From assembly GCF_000243135.2 (NCBI RefSeq), contig NC_019903.1, forward strand, positions 2,022,001 through 2,086,000: a stretch of DNA of 64,000 nucleotides, in the 5' to 3' direction. Origin of the DNA: Desulfitobacterium dichloroeliminans LMG P-21439. GTDB taxonomy: Bacteria; Bacillota; Desulfitobacteriia; Desulfitobacteriales; Desulfitobacteriaceae. Position numbers and translations under genes: made by a program. The notes under the pieces are model-generated. The model did no database searches and was not told the DNA's origin. It was given only the letters and a program-made list of their open reading frames with translations. This document shows, in pieces, positions 25,841 to 34,651 of the stretch; the first letter of the stretch is position 1, and every line of letters starts with the position of its first letter.

Positions 25841-26608
25841 TTATTCATCATACTTCGCACCATGAATCGCTTTAATGATTGAGTTGGCCAAGACCCCTGC
25901 GCCAAAGCCATTATCAATATTGACCACCCCAATACCCGCCGCGCAACTATTTAGCATCGCCAATAAAGCAGCCAAACCGCCAAAACTAGCGCCATAACCT
26001 ATACTTGTAGGAACCGCGATAATGGGTTTGTCCGTTAGCCCGCCTACGACACTGGCTAAGGCACCCTCCATACCGGCGACAACGATCAGAACCTGAGCAT
26101 CTTTAAAGCGGTCAGTATTATCGAGCAAACGGTGAATCCCCGCTACACCCACATCATAGAGTCGTTCGACCTGACAACCCATAATATCCGCCGTCATTGC
26201 TGCCTCCTCTGCCACCGGTAAATCAGCTGTACCGGCACTAAGGATGAGGACCTTCCCTCGCATGGGTATAGGTTTCTTGATAATGGTGATCACACGTGCT
26301 AGCTCAGAGTAGTCCGCCTCGGGAATCGCTTCTTTAACTCGGGCAAAGTCGTGTGGGGTTGCCCGAGTCGCTAAAATATTATTATCATACTTTGCCAGAT
26401 GCATTAAGATTTGCACGATCTGCTCTTCGGTCTTCCCCTGACAAAATACAACTTCCGGAAAACCGTTGCGGATGGTTCGGTGATGATCCACTTTAGCAAA
26501 GCCTAAATCCTCATAAGGTAAGCTTTTTAGTTCATTCAAGGCGTGGTCAAGTGAAACTGATCCCTCTTTTACCCCTTGAAGTAAGGCCAGCAATTGCTCT
26601 TCGTTCAT
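25841..26608 (-). CDS. larB: LarB, nickel-pincer cofactor biosynthesis carboxylase
   Basis: About 255 residues. The C-terminal domain is PurE-like (VVAGMEGALASVVGGLTDKP and VPTSIGYGASFGGLAALLAM, then GVVNIDNGFGAGVLANSI), the LarB signature. LarB carboxylates and hydrolyses nicotinic acid adenine dinucleotide to make the precursor of the pincer cofactor used by lactate racemase and related enzymes. LarC and LarE are not in the window. The start at 26608 follows GGAGG with 5-base spacing; the GTG at 26623 is less likely. Its nearness to the LutAB-like operon suggests a shared link to 2-hydroxyacid metabolism. Confidence 0.9.
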   Translation of the reverse strand: MNEEQLLALLQGVKEGSVSLDHALNELKSLPYEDLGFAKVDHHRTIRNGFPEVVFCQGKTEEQIVQILMHLAKYDNNILATRATPHDFARVKEAIPEADYSELARVITIIKKPIPMRGKVLILSAGTADLPVAEEAAMTADIMGCQVERLYDVGVAGIHRLLDNTDRFKDAQVLIVVAGMEGALASVVGGLTDKPIIAVPTSIGYGASFGGLAALLAMLNSCAAGIGVVNIDNGFGAGVLANSIIKAIHGAKYDE

Positions 26609-26726
26609 TCTATCCTCCATCACTCATGATTGTAGATTATAGCACAATAGTAAAGGTATTTAAAATCAATAAAATTATCCAATACCATTAACTTATCGAA
26701 GGTACAAGGATTCAATGGACATAACT

Positions 26727-26764
26727 AAGGAGAGTAGACAATACCTGCCTTGTCCACTCTCCTT
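26727..26764 (-). terminator. Hairpin after the first two-component operon
   Basis: AAGGAGAGT.GACAA pairs with TTGTC.ACTCTCCTT over about 14 bp, 29 bp past the response-regulator stop. The following minus-strand tract is only moderately T-rich. Confidence 0.7.
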
Positions 26765-26792
26765 AGGGAAAGAACCTTCATTTAAGCAAAAC

Positions 26793-27491
26793 TTACACCC
26801 GAAAACGATAACCTGCTCCCCAAACGGTCTCAATATATTGAGGTTTAGAGGGATCAAGCTCGATCTTTTCGCGGATTCTCGCAATGTGAACCGTTACTGT
26901 TGCCGAATCACCCAAGGATTCAAGACCCCAGATCCTTTCAAAGAGCTCCTCCCTACCAAAGACGCGATTGGGATTTTGGGCTAAGTAGATTAGCAAATCA
27001 AATTCCTTCTGAGCGAGGTTTACCTCTTGATTATTGACAAAGACCCTGCGGGAATCCTTTTCAATTTTTAGTCCACGGATAGTTATCGACTGACGTTTTT
27101 TCATTCCTGCATTAAAACGTTCCTTAATACGCTCATAGTTTTCAATATGGGCCTTAACTCTTGCGACGAGTTCCCCTGGGCTAAATGGCTTCGTAATATA
27201 GTCATCTGCCCCCAGACTTAACCCTTTGATTTTATCGATTTCTTCTTTCTTGGCTGAAACTAAGAGGACCGGAATATCTTTATCTTCCTTCATGCTTTTA
27301 AGAATTTCTAATCCATCTAATCCCGGTAACATAATATCAAGAATGATCAGATCGTATTCGTTATTCTGGATGGCCCCCAGTCCTTCAACTCCATCTGTAG
27401 CAACAGAAACTGCAAAGCCTGCCACCTCTAAATAATCTCTTTCTAATTCTGCGATGCTGGAGTCATCTTCAACTATAAGAATTCGCTTCAT
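26793..27491 (-). CDS. OmpR/PhoB-family response regulator
   Basis: A 232-residue regulator. The receiver domain (1-120) has the phospho-acceptor Asp in DLIILDIMLPGLDG and the conserved Lys in GADDYITKPFSPGE. The C-terminal winged helix ends GDSATVTVHIARIREKIE and IETVWGAGYRFRV. It is the last gene of a five-gene operon and is 84 bp behind its kinase. It probably controls the ABC transporter and secreted protein of the same operon. Confidence 0.93.
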   Translation of the reverse strand: MKRILIVEDDSSIAELERDYLEVAGFAVSVATDGVEGLGAIQNNEYDLIILDIMLPGLDGLEILKSMKEDKDIPVLLVSAKKEEIDKIKGLSLGADDYITKPFSPGELVARVKAHIENYERIKERFNAGMKKRQSITIRGLKIEKDSRRVFVNNQEVNLAQKEFDLLIYLAQNPNRVFGREELFERIWGLESLGDSATVTVHIARIREKIELDPSKPQYIETVWGAGYRFRV

Positions 27492-27575
27492 GAATCTGCC
27501 CCCCTTGATTGCGTATCTTGAAACATAGTATTTATCTCGAGAAGAGTTGACTTGAGAAGAAGGGTTGCTAAGGAG

Positions 27576-29012
27576 TTAGCCTCTGGGAAGAGAGATAACA
27601 ATACTGGTCCCTTCTCCTACCCTGCTGATAGCCCAAATACGTCCCTCATGACCTTCCACAATTTGCTTGGCAATAGCTAAACCCAGTCCACTGCCCTTTA
27701 TCTCACTGCGTGCTTGATCGGAACGATAAAAGCGCTCAAAAATTTGTTTTACTTCCGGATCAGGGATACCGCTACCATTATCCTGGACTTCGATGATGAC
27801 ACTGGAATGGGTTTCGCGAACGTAAAGAGTAATCCTTCCATCTTCCTTATTCATATACTTACGAGAGTTATCGATAATGTTCATTATAACACGCATCATG
27901 CGTTCTCGATCCAAAGGAATCTCACAAGTTCCTTTGAGCTCACTTTTAAAGTGCATGATGATTCCGTTGCGTTCCATCTCCGGTTCGATTTCTCGAAATC
28001 CATCCATAAGAAATTCTTCAATGTTGGTAATTTGCAAATTAAAGGGGATTTGATTGAGATCCAATTTTGCATAAAGCAGGAGATCATCAATCATAGTATC
28101 CACCTGTTCCGCCTTACGATAGATCGTCCGCAGATATTTTTCTTTCTTTTCCGGTGAATTAGCGATGCCATCTAATAATCCTTCTACATACCCTTTAATG
28201 GAGGTGACCGGAGTCTTTAAATCATGAGATATGCTGGTGATCATCATTTTGCGGTTATCTTCATATTTTAGCTGGGTGTGAACAGAGTTTTTCAATTGGA
28301 TGCGCATCCGCTCAAGGTCGTGGCAGAGCTCACGTAGCTCTTTATCCCCCTCACTAACAATCTCATGATTAAGATTTCCAAAGGTAATTTCTTTAGCAGC
28401 TTTACGCAGATTATTCAGGGGGAAAACGATGCCGCGTGAGAAATATCGGGACATATAGACATTGGCAGCGATAAAAGCAAGCACAAAAATAATTGCACAA
28501 AAGATGATGAAGTTCTTAAGGTTAAAAGAGGCTGGATCAAAGGGCACCAAAAAAAACAGACTGGTGCTCTCTTGATTATCCGTAGCCAAGGCTAGGTCGA
28601 GAGGCTGGACACTGTAGGTTTGATTACCGAGGGTAATTGTATCCTGTTTAAACCATCCTGAAGTTGCTAATAGCTTCGCCACATCAATCTTCGTCAGCTT
28701 TTGCGAAGAAAAAAGTACCGTATCCCCCTGTAGAGCTGTTACTTCTCCATCGACTGCCGCCAAACGATTGATGAGCTGGTTTTGAAAGCTGGGATCCTCG
28801 ATTCTTTCCGGATTTCTACGGAGAATGCTTTCCTCACTGCCCACGAGGTCAAAAGTCAGTTGCGTCATTTCCTGAGTATTTTTGAGAGTCTGTTCCGTAC
28901 CGGCAATCTTCCCAGTCACATATATAAAGCCCAACGCACAAAGAACCGTAATCAACAAGGGGATGATTACGGTTAAAGCATTGGCTAGAATAAGTCTTCG
29001 CTGTAGATTCAT
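27576..29012 (-). CDS. Membrane sensor histidine kinase (HAMP)
   Basis: 478 residues. Membrane segments at about 10-33 and 165-190 enclose an extracytoplasmic sensor of about 130 residues. Then HAMP (about 185-240), HisKA with ITSISHDLKTPVTSIKGYVE (phospho-accepting His) and HATPase_c with VIMNIIDNSRKYMN, VQDNGSGIPDPEV and GSGLGLAIAKQIVEGHEG. It lies 8 bp after the ABC permease, which fits a sensor that reports on transport or envelope stress. Confidence 0.93.
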   Translation of the reverse strand: MNLQRRLILANALTVIIPLLITVLCALGFIYVTGKIAGTEQTLKNTQEMTQLTFDLVGSEESILRRNPERIEDPSFQNQLINRLAAVDGEVTALQGDTVLFSSQKLTKIDVAKLLATSGWFKQDTITLGNQTYSVQPLDLALATDNQESTSLFFLVPFDPASFNLKNFIIFCAIIFVLAFIAANVYMSRYFSRGIVFPLNNLRKAAKEITFGNLNHEIVSEGDKELRELCHDLERMRIQLKNSVHTQLKYEDNRKMMITSISHDLKTPVTSIKGYVEGLLDGIANSPEKKEKYLRTIYRKAEQVDTMIDDLLLYAKLDLNQIPFNLQITNIEEFLMDGFREIEPEMERNGIIMHFKSELKGTCEIPLDRERMMRVIMNIIDNSRKYMNKEDGRITLYVRETHSSVIIEVQDNGSGIPDPEVKQIFERFYRSDQARSEIKGSGLGLAIAKQIVEGHEGRIWAISRVGEGTSIVISLPRG

Positions 29013-29020
29013 GCTACCAC

Positions 29021-29773
29021 CTAGAATTCCTTTTTATCGAATAAATAGAAGGACCCTGTAAAAAACATCATGCCATAACCCAGCATAATGAGAAATTGGC
29101 GAAGAATTTTCATTATAGGAAAGGAATTAGCCAGCCATAGGCTATACCAATCAAAATAACTCGTGATCATCAGTCCTGAGTACTGACTGAAAAATAGTCC
29201 TAACCCCTTGGAAACAAGAACAAGTAGAATAGCTACGAAGAAGACAGAAATTCCGCTTTTTAAAATATTAGCCAAAAGAACAATGCCCAAAGCGAGTACC
29301 AACATTGGCAGAAAGCTGACTCCGTAGGCGAGGATCGTCTTAAATAATCCGCCCCAGGTCATGGAGTCCCCATTGAAAAACAAACCGGCTATCACGGAGA
29401 AGACGAGCAAAAGGGCAAGATTGGCTAAGACAAAAAGTCCGATTGCCGATACCTTGGCTGAGAACAGCTTAAAGCGACTCACAGGTCTCGTGAGAGTTAT
29501 ACGCATAGTATTTTGAGCGAATTCTCCAGAAAAGCTATCAATAGCTACTAAGGCTGTAAACAAAGGAATTACGGTGTTGATCGCTACGGATAAGACCAAC
29601 ATGGGGAAATCCATACTACCGGCACCTCGGATACCAAACCCTGTCCTTACTCCGAGGACCATCAACTGTCCGATGACGATAATCAGCAAGGAAAGGATGA
29701 TGGCTACGACAGCTTTCTTCTTTTTGCAGAGCTTTTCAAGCTCATTGATAAAGGCTGCTTGAAACACGGCCAT
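29021..29773 (-). CDS. ABC-2 type transporter permease
   Basis: A 250-residue integral membrane protein with six predicted membrane segments and the amphipathic start FINELEKLCKKKKAVVAIIL. The conserved motif of ABC-2 permeases, FAQNTMRITLTRPVSRFKLF, follows the second segment. It overlaps the ATPase gene by 32 bp and works with it. Exported substrate unknown; lantibiotic/bacitracin immunity systems have similar partners. Confidence 0.88.
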   Translation of the reverse strand: MAVFQAAFINELEKLCKKKKAVVAIILSLLIIVIGQLMVLGVRTGFGIRGAGSMDFPMLVLSVAINTVIPLFTALVAIDSFSGEFAQNTMRITLTRPVSRFKLFSAKVSAIGLFVLANLALLLVFSVIAGLFFNGDSMTWGGLFKTILAYGVSFLPMLVLALGIVLLANILKSGISVFFVAILLVLVSKGLGLFFSQYSGLMITSYFDWYSLWLANSFPIMKILRQFLIMLGYGMMFFTGSFYLFDKKEF

Positions 29774-30485
29774 TTCGTTCTACCTCACTCACAAAATAAT
29801 TTTCTAAGGTGGCATAATCCTTGAGGATTTCCTCCCTACTCTGAACATTCAGAAGCATACTATTATAGATGACTCCGATTTTATTGCAGGTTAACTCCAC
29901 ATCGTGAATTAAATGACTGGAGATAAAGAAGGTAGTTTTTTCCGTTTCAGCCAAATGCAAAATAAGCTTGCGGATATCAATCATCCCTTCCACATCGAGT
30001 CCATTTAAAGGTTCATCGAGGATAACGACTTGGGGACGAGCCAGAATGGCTGCGGAGATTCCTAAGCGTTGTTTCATTCCCAGGGAAAACCGCTGAGGCT
30101 TCTCGTTTTTATAGCGGAGCATACCTGTCAACTCAAGAACTTCCTCTATTCTCTTTTGATCAACCTCAGGATAGAATCGAGCAAGCTGCCTTAAGTTTTC
30201 ATAGGCTGTTAGATAAGGATAGGATTCCGGAACCTCAATGATACAGCCCACCTGTGCCATAGCCTTCTCATACTCATCTCGAATACTATGCCCAAATATC
30301 TTCACATCCCCCCGATCGGCGGAGATTAATCCAGTCATAATCTTCATGGCCGTTGTCTTCCCGGCTCCGTTGGGTCCGAGGAAGCCGAAAATTTCCCCTC
30401 GATAGATATCGAGTGTCAAATCGTTAACGCCACGTCCATTCTTATAGAGCTTCGTGAGATTCTGAATCTCAATGATCTTTTCCAT
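29742..30485 (-). CDS. ABC transporter ATP-binding protein
   Basis: About 247 residues with Walker A GPNGAGKTTAM, signature FSLGMKQRLGI and Walker B VVILDEPLNGLD followed by the H-loop ISSHLIHDVE. It resembles the BcrA/CcmA-type ATPases that pair with ABC-2 permeases. The start at 30485 is chosen because GGAGG lies 8 bases upstream. It follows a terminator-like hairpin, so transcription from the upstream secreted-protein gene may be partly attenuated here. Confidence 0.92.
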   Translation of the reverse strand: MEKIIEIQNLTKLYKNGRGVNDLTLDIYRGEIFGFLGPNGAGKTTAMKIMTGLISADRGDVKIFGHSIRDEYEKAMAQVGCIIEVPESYPYLTAYENLRQLARFYPEVDQKRIEEVLELTGMLRYKNEKPQRFSLGMKQRLGISAAILARPQVVILDEPLNGLDVEGMIDIRKLILHLAETEKTTFFISSHLIHDVELTCNKIGVIYNSMLLNVQSREEILKDYATLENYFVSEVERNGRVSSSLYQ

Positions 30486-30511
30486 CGGATGATCCTCCAT
30501 CTAAAAATCTT

Positions 30512-30542
30512 AAAAGGAGCTGCCGGAGTAATCCCCGGCAGC
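30512..30542 (-). terminator. Hairpin (attenuator or terminator) between secreted-protein gene and ABC operon
   Basis: The stem GCTGCCGG/CCGGCAGC, with an 8-base loop, is followed on the minus strand by TCCTTTTAAG. It lies 28 bp after the stop of 30570-31814 and 27 bp before the ATPase start, so it may lower expression of the four downstream genes. Confidence 0.72.
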
Positions 30543-30569
30543 CTTATCATTTTAGCATGCTATTTTTGT

Positions 30570-31814
30570 CTATTCTAAGACGGGACTGAAATTAGAATCG
30601 AACATAATGCCGTTTATTCTTTCATAACTATTGATATTAAAATTTACTTTACCGGCATAATCATCGAGATAAATATAGCCTTCTATATTTTCATTGTTTT
30701 TTGTTGAGATTTCGAAATTTGCATCGCGCATAGATTTCTCATTAAAGGTAGCATTGAAGGAGAATGTCTCCATTTGATTGGCTGAATCAGCAAACTCAGG
30801 TTTATAGACTTCTTTGTAGTTCCCAGTAATGGTGTTCGTATCAATCTGAGTAAGCTCTAAGATTCTCTCTCCGGTCTTCACAAACTTACCCTCTTTTTCG
30901 ATGATGATGTCATTTTTGAAGGTGCCCACGAACTTTTGAGGGTTGTTGACTTCATCATGGGCATTGGCATACTGTTTAACAACTTCCTTACCGGTCAAAT
31001 CCGGTTTAGCTACGACGGTGGAATTGACATCCTTAATGGTGCCCAGAATTTCAATCGTAATATCATGATTTTGACCATCAGCATCTTTTCCGGTGACAAT
31101 AGCCGTGCCGAGGATACTCTCTAAAGCACCATCTTCCCTAACCTGAGCTGACCCTGTCACTTCTTTTACTGCAATATCTTGGGTGAGATGGGGCCAACTA
31201 CTATTTTGATTTCTACCATCAAATTGCTGCTTTAAAAAAAGAGATGATACAGCATTGACTAGAGCCGGAATCTGCATCTCGGAGAGTGACCCTGATAAGA
31301 CTTTGGTTCCGTCAGGGTTTTCGTTGACGATCACATGATCCTTCAGACTCCCAACCACGGCATCGATGATTCGTTCTATATCGGCTGCTTCTTCCTCAGC
31401 AAAGGGATCATCGGGAAGGATGTGTTCGCGTTCTTTATTGTATTCCGTTACATAGACTTTATCATTTCTCTGATCGAAGTTTATGCTTGTTTTACTGTCG
31501 TTATAATTATAGTAGGTGCTGATCTTTCCTGATTCTTCATTTGTATTATTGCTCTCTTGGGCATTTTGAAGTCGATCAACCTTATTCACAGAGTTACTGG
31601 AGACCATCACCTGGCCGTTATTCTTGATTATTGTAGTCATTTCCATGGTGTAGTTATCGTATTCACCGCTGGCTTTGGCAGAGACAGTTTTAACACTGTC
31701 CTTTAACTGCTCATACCCACTTTTACTAGTGATATCGGCAAATGCTGTGGTAGCGAATAATAACGTTCCTACCGTAAAGCTAGCAATAATCGCCGTTTTC
31801 TTCTTCATCTTCAC
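30570..31814 (-). CDS. Secreted or cell-surface protein of unknown function
   Basis: 414 residues with a clear signal peptide (MKMKKKTAIIASFTVGTLLF, then ATTAFA as likely cleavage site). The mature part is hydrophilic, Asn/Asp/Lys-rich and predicted to be mostly beta. Visible stretches are YDNYTMEMTTIIKNNGQVMV, VLSGSLSEMQIPALVNAVSS and TQIDTNTITGNYKEVYKPEF. No lipobox is evident. I recognise no named family. It heads the same-strand block with the ABC transporter and two-component system, so it could be the sensed or exported component of an envelope-stress module. Confidence 0.75.
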   Translation of the reverse strand: MKMKKKTAIIASFTVGTLLFATTAFADITSKSGYEQLKDSVKTVSAKASGEYDNYTMEMTTIIKNNGQVMVSSNSVNKVDRLQNAQESNNTNEESGKISTYYNYNDSKTSINFDQRNDKVYVTEYNKEREHILPDDPFAEEEAADIERIIDAVVGSLKDHVIVNENPDGTKVLSGSLSEMQIPALVNAVSSLFLKQQFDGRNQNSSWPHLTQDIAVKEVTGSAQVREDGALESILGTAIVTGKDADGQNHDITIEILGTIKDVNSTVVAKPDLTGKEVVKQYANAHDEVNNPQKFVGTFKNDIIIEKEGKFVKTGERILELTQIDTNTITGNYKEVYKPEFADSANQMETFSFNATFNEKSMRDANFEISTKNNENIEGYIYLDDYAGKVNFNINSYERINGIMFDSNFSPVLE

Positions 31815-31970
31815 TTACTTCACTCCTTCAAATTATAGGAAGCTTCCTTAATTCTATTCTAACCTTAGGGTCTTGATTTTCCGTAAACAGATTCTAAATA
31901 AAGTATAAACTAAGTATTGAAATAAATAAACTTCACCCCATGAATGTACTCAATGAAATAGTACTATGGA

Positions 31971-31993
31971 AAAAGCCGGGGTGAGCCCGGCTA
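31971..31993 (-). terminator. Terminator of the AI-2E-family gene
   Basis: The stem AGCCGGG/CCCGGCT overlaps the stop codon and is followed on the minus strand by TTTTTCC. Confidence 0.85.
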
Positions 31994-33055
31994 AATTTGG
32001 AAACGATAGCGTATAACATTTGCTTTGACTAACGCTCTATAGAAGATAATAAGCAGAGGAGCCATGAATACACCAAGGATCCCCATCACCTTAAAGCCTA
32101 TCCAGATTGAGATTAAAGTTGCCAAGGGTCCAAGTCCAATTCTTTCGCCGAGAATTTTCGGTTCAACAATCTTGCGCAACACGGTGATGATAATAAAGAG
32201 GAGCACAAGTCCGATGCCACGGAAAATATCGCCTTGCGTAATCCAAAACAATCCCCAGGGCACTAAAACAGAGCCCGTGCCCAGAATGGGAAGAATATCA
32301 ACAATCACAATTAAAAAAGCTAGTACAAGTGCATAGCGCACATCTAAGAAAATTAGACCGCCCAGACTCACTATATAGGTGAAGGTACTTAGAATGACTT
32401 GAGCTTTAAGAAACCCAACCGTGGCGTTGCGTAAGTCGGAAAGTACGGCAATGGCTTTAGGCTTAGACTTCTCTTTAAAATAAGAGAAAAAGCGTTGATT
32501 GATTTGGCTTAGATTGAGATTAATCATATAGAGAGCAATGAAGAAAATGAGTAAGGTGAAGAAAAAGTTAGGAATCGATGCCGTAATCAAAAGGGTTTGA
32601 GCACCCAAACTAGAGATCAGATTGAGATTGGATAATTGATTGACAAATCCCGTAAACGTTTGATTGATTTGCAAACCAATTTCAGGCGGAAAAACTAAGA
32701 TAAAATCATTAATCTGTTGCAAAAAGTCGATAATCCACACTTGAATATTGGGGAGATTCCTTTGGATAAACTTTATAAGTTCAAAGGCTTCCGTAACAAT
32801 TTTGGCAATAAGAAAGTAGGAAAGAAATAACGCGACTCCTAAGAACACAAAATATGATACATTAGAGGCAAGGGTTCGGTTAATCTTCAAGTATTTCATG
32901 AGCTTTTGATTAAAAGGTTCCAAAAGCAAGGCCGTTAGTAACGCTAGGATAAATGGAGCAAAATAAGGCAGGAGGTAATAGGTCAGCAATGGTATCAAAA
33001 TAAAGGCGATGATGATTAGAAGCGTTACCGCGACTTTCTTAGCATATTCTTTCAT
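31991..33055 (-). CDS. AI-2E family transporter (YtvI-like permease)
   Basis: 354 residues with about eight membrane segments and the long amphipathic central loop of the family. Near the end are the conserved IVEPKILGERIGLGPLATLI and FKVMGILGVFMAPLLIIFYR. Members include TqsA, Na+/H+-antiporter-like proteins and the sporulation protein YtvI. The N-terminal LLIIIAFILIPLLTYYLLPY and overall length fit the YtvI branch, though this is a visual judgement. Monocistronic, divergent from the radical SAM gene. Confidence 0.85.
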   Translation of the reverse strand: MKEYAKKVAVTLLIIIAFILIPLLTYYLLPYFAPFILALLTALLLEPFNQKLMKYLKINRTLASNVSYFVFLGVALFLSYFLIAKIVTEAFELIKFIQRNLPNIQVWIIDFLQQINDFILVFPPEIGLQINQTFTGFVNQLSNLNLISSLGAQTLLITASIPNFFFTLLIFFIALYMINLNLSQINQRFFSYFKEKSKPKAIAVLSDLRNATVGFLKAQVILSTFTYIVSLGGLIFLDVRYALVLAFLIVIVDILPILGTGSVLVPWGLFWITQGDIFRGIGLVLLFIIITVLRKIVEPKILGERIGLGPLATLISIWIGFKVMGILGVFMAPLLIIFYRALVKANVIRYRFQI

Positions 33056-33172
33056 GAAGGGGTACTCTCTCCGATCCGCGAATTATTTGGTTATTACTCA
33101 TTTTATGGTATATCTTTTCCTTTTGCAATAAAATAACATGAAACCCTAGGAATTGGAGGTAAGCCACTCTTT

Positions 33173-33229
33173 ATGTCGAATGTATTTTGGAAGGCTGTAC
33201 TATGTGTATATCACTTTTATGAGGAGTAA
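33173..33229 (+). CDS. 18-residue leader ORF coupled to the radical SAM gene
   Basis: ATG at 33173 opens an 18-codon frame (MSNVFWKAVLCVYHFYEE) whose final codons GAGGAG-TAA are the ribosome site of the next gene. GGAGG lies 12 bases upstream of its start, longer than ideal. If translated it would be coupled to the radical SAM gene. It could be a regulatory leader peptide or a very short substrate peptide. No family match can be judged. Confidence 0.3.
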   Translation: MSNVFWKAVLCVYHFYEE

Positions 33230-33232
33230 TGT

Positions 33233-34555
33233 ATGATCATCGAAATAAACAATCTTAATATCACCCAAATTAAAAATCCGGAGTTCTCTCACTATGCACA
33301 AATTTATGCTCGAGTCTATGATCACTTTATCGAACAAATTAAACAAACAGGCATGGAATTAGACGTTAATATTGTAGAAGAGACACACCAGAAGCTACAA
33401 AACTTAAGGGAACTGCAGACGAAGTTTAGAAATAACGATAAAAGCATCGTCAATAATTGGATCTCTTCGGCCTGCGAGACCTGTCAGAAGGGCATGGGAA
33501 CAGTTACCTTCTATATCTCTCTCATGTGCCACCGCAATTGCTATTTTTGCTTTAACCCCAATCAAGAGGATTACGAACATTATACTCATCACAAAAGAAA
33601 CCCTGCCGAAGAGCTCTCGCAAATGCTCAAGCAAGGCCAGAAGTTCACACATATCGCCTTAACCGGTGGGGAGCCTCTCCTTCATAAGAATGAAATGCTG
33701 GAGTTCTTCAGATTAGCTCAAGAAATGACCCCCAAGACCCATACCCGCCTTTATACCTCCGGAGACTTTCTTGACCGAGAAATCCTCCAGGACCTCAAAG
33801 AAGCTGGTCTGAAAGAAATCCGTTTCAGTATAAAAATGGAAGATCCCGAACCCTTCAAGCAAGAAGTCTATGAACGTATTGCCCTGAGCAAGGAACTCAT
33901 CCCCGCTGTCATGGTCGAAATGCCTGTCTTGCCAGGAAGTTTAAAGGAAATGAAAGATGTTCTTCTGGAATTGGATCGCATCGGAATTGCGGGTATCAAC
34001 TTGCTAGAGCTTTGCTTTCCTTTTCATAACGCGGAAGAATTTATTAAGCGGGGCTTCAAGATTAAGAATCCTCCATTTAAAGTCCTCTATGACTATTGGT
34101 ATGCCGGGGGTCTCCCCATCTCCCGAAGTGAACTGGAATGCTTGGAATTAATGGAATTCGCCCTGAATCGGCAACTAAAAATTGGGGTCCATTACTGTTC
34201 CTTAGAAAACAAACAGACAGGGCAAATCTATCAGCAAAATTATGGACACAAGGTCTCTCCTCTCATGCTCTTCTCCCCAAGAGATTATTTCTTTAAATCT
34301 GCTAAAGTCTTTGGCGAGGATATAGAAAAAGTCAAGAAGGTTTTTAAAAAGAAGAAAATAACAGAATACCAAATCAATCAAGATTATAATTTCCTCGAGT
34401 TCCAGGTCAGCCACATCAAGCAACTCAAGGACTTGGATTTAGAAATCGGGATTTCCTCGAATATCATGGAGCATCGCGAGGATGGCAATTATATGCGCGA
34501 GCTTAAGATTGATTTAGCCTATCCTGAGGATTTTGACGTAAGAAACGATATTTAA
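33233..34555 (+). CDS. Radical SAM protein of unknown substrate
   Basis: 440 residues. The cluster motif is MCHRNCYFCFNP (about 98-109, CxxxCxxC), preceded by ACETC. The SAM-binding GGEP follows in ALTGGEPLLHKNEML, then KEIRFSIKMEDPEPFKQEVY as barrel strands. The C-terminal third (LMLFSPRDYFFKSAKVFG, then a Lys-rich helix) is not a recognised SPASM cluster domain and has no cysteine-rich motif. An N-terminal helical part of about 80 residues precedes the barrel. The gene is alone on the plus strand with its own terminator. It could be a YfkA-like or pyruvate-formate-lyase-activase-like enzyme; function open. Confidence 0.82.
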   Translation: MIIEINNLNITQIKNPEFSHYAQIYARVYDHFIEQIKQTGMELDVNIVEETHQKLQNLRELQTKFRNNDKSIVNNWISSACETCQKGMGTVTFYISLMCHRNCYFCFNPNQEDYEHYTHHKRNPAEELSQMLKQGQKFTHIALTGGEPLLHKNEMLEFFRLAQEMTPKTHTRLYTSGDFLDREILQDLKEAGLKEIRFSIKMEDPEPFKQEVYERIALSKELIPAVMVEMPVLPGSLKEMKDVLLELDRIGIAGINLLELCFPFHNAEEFIKRGFKIKNPPFKVLYDYWYAGGLPISRSELECLELMEFALNRQLKIGVHYCSLENKQTGQIYQQNYGHKVSPLMLFSPRDYFFKSAKVFGEDIEKVKKVFKKKKITEYQINQDYNFLEFQVSHIKQLKDLDLEIGISSNIMEHREDGNYMRELKIDLAYPEDFDVRNDI

Positions 34556-34610
34556 AAAAAAACTTAATCAACAAAACTCGGTAAATGACGCGAAGGATCT
34601 TACAAAAAAA

Positions 34611-34649
34611 GAAGGGCGAGCCCAAAACAAATTGGGCACCCTTCTTTAC
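34611..34649. terminator. Bidirectional terminator between radical SAM and DEAD-box genes
   Basis: The arms GAAGGGCGAGCCCAA and TTGGGCACCCTTC pair, with A run before and TTTACTTTT after. It serves convergent genes on both strands. Confidence 0.85.
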
Positions 34650-34651
34650 TT

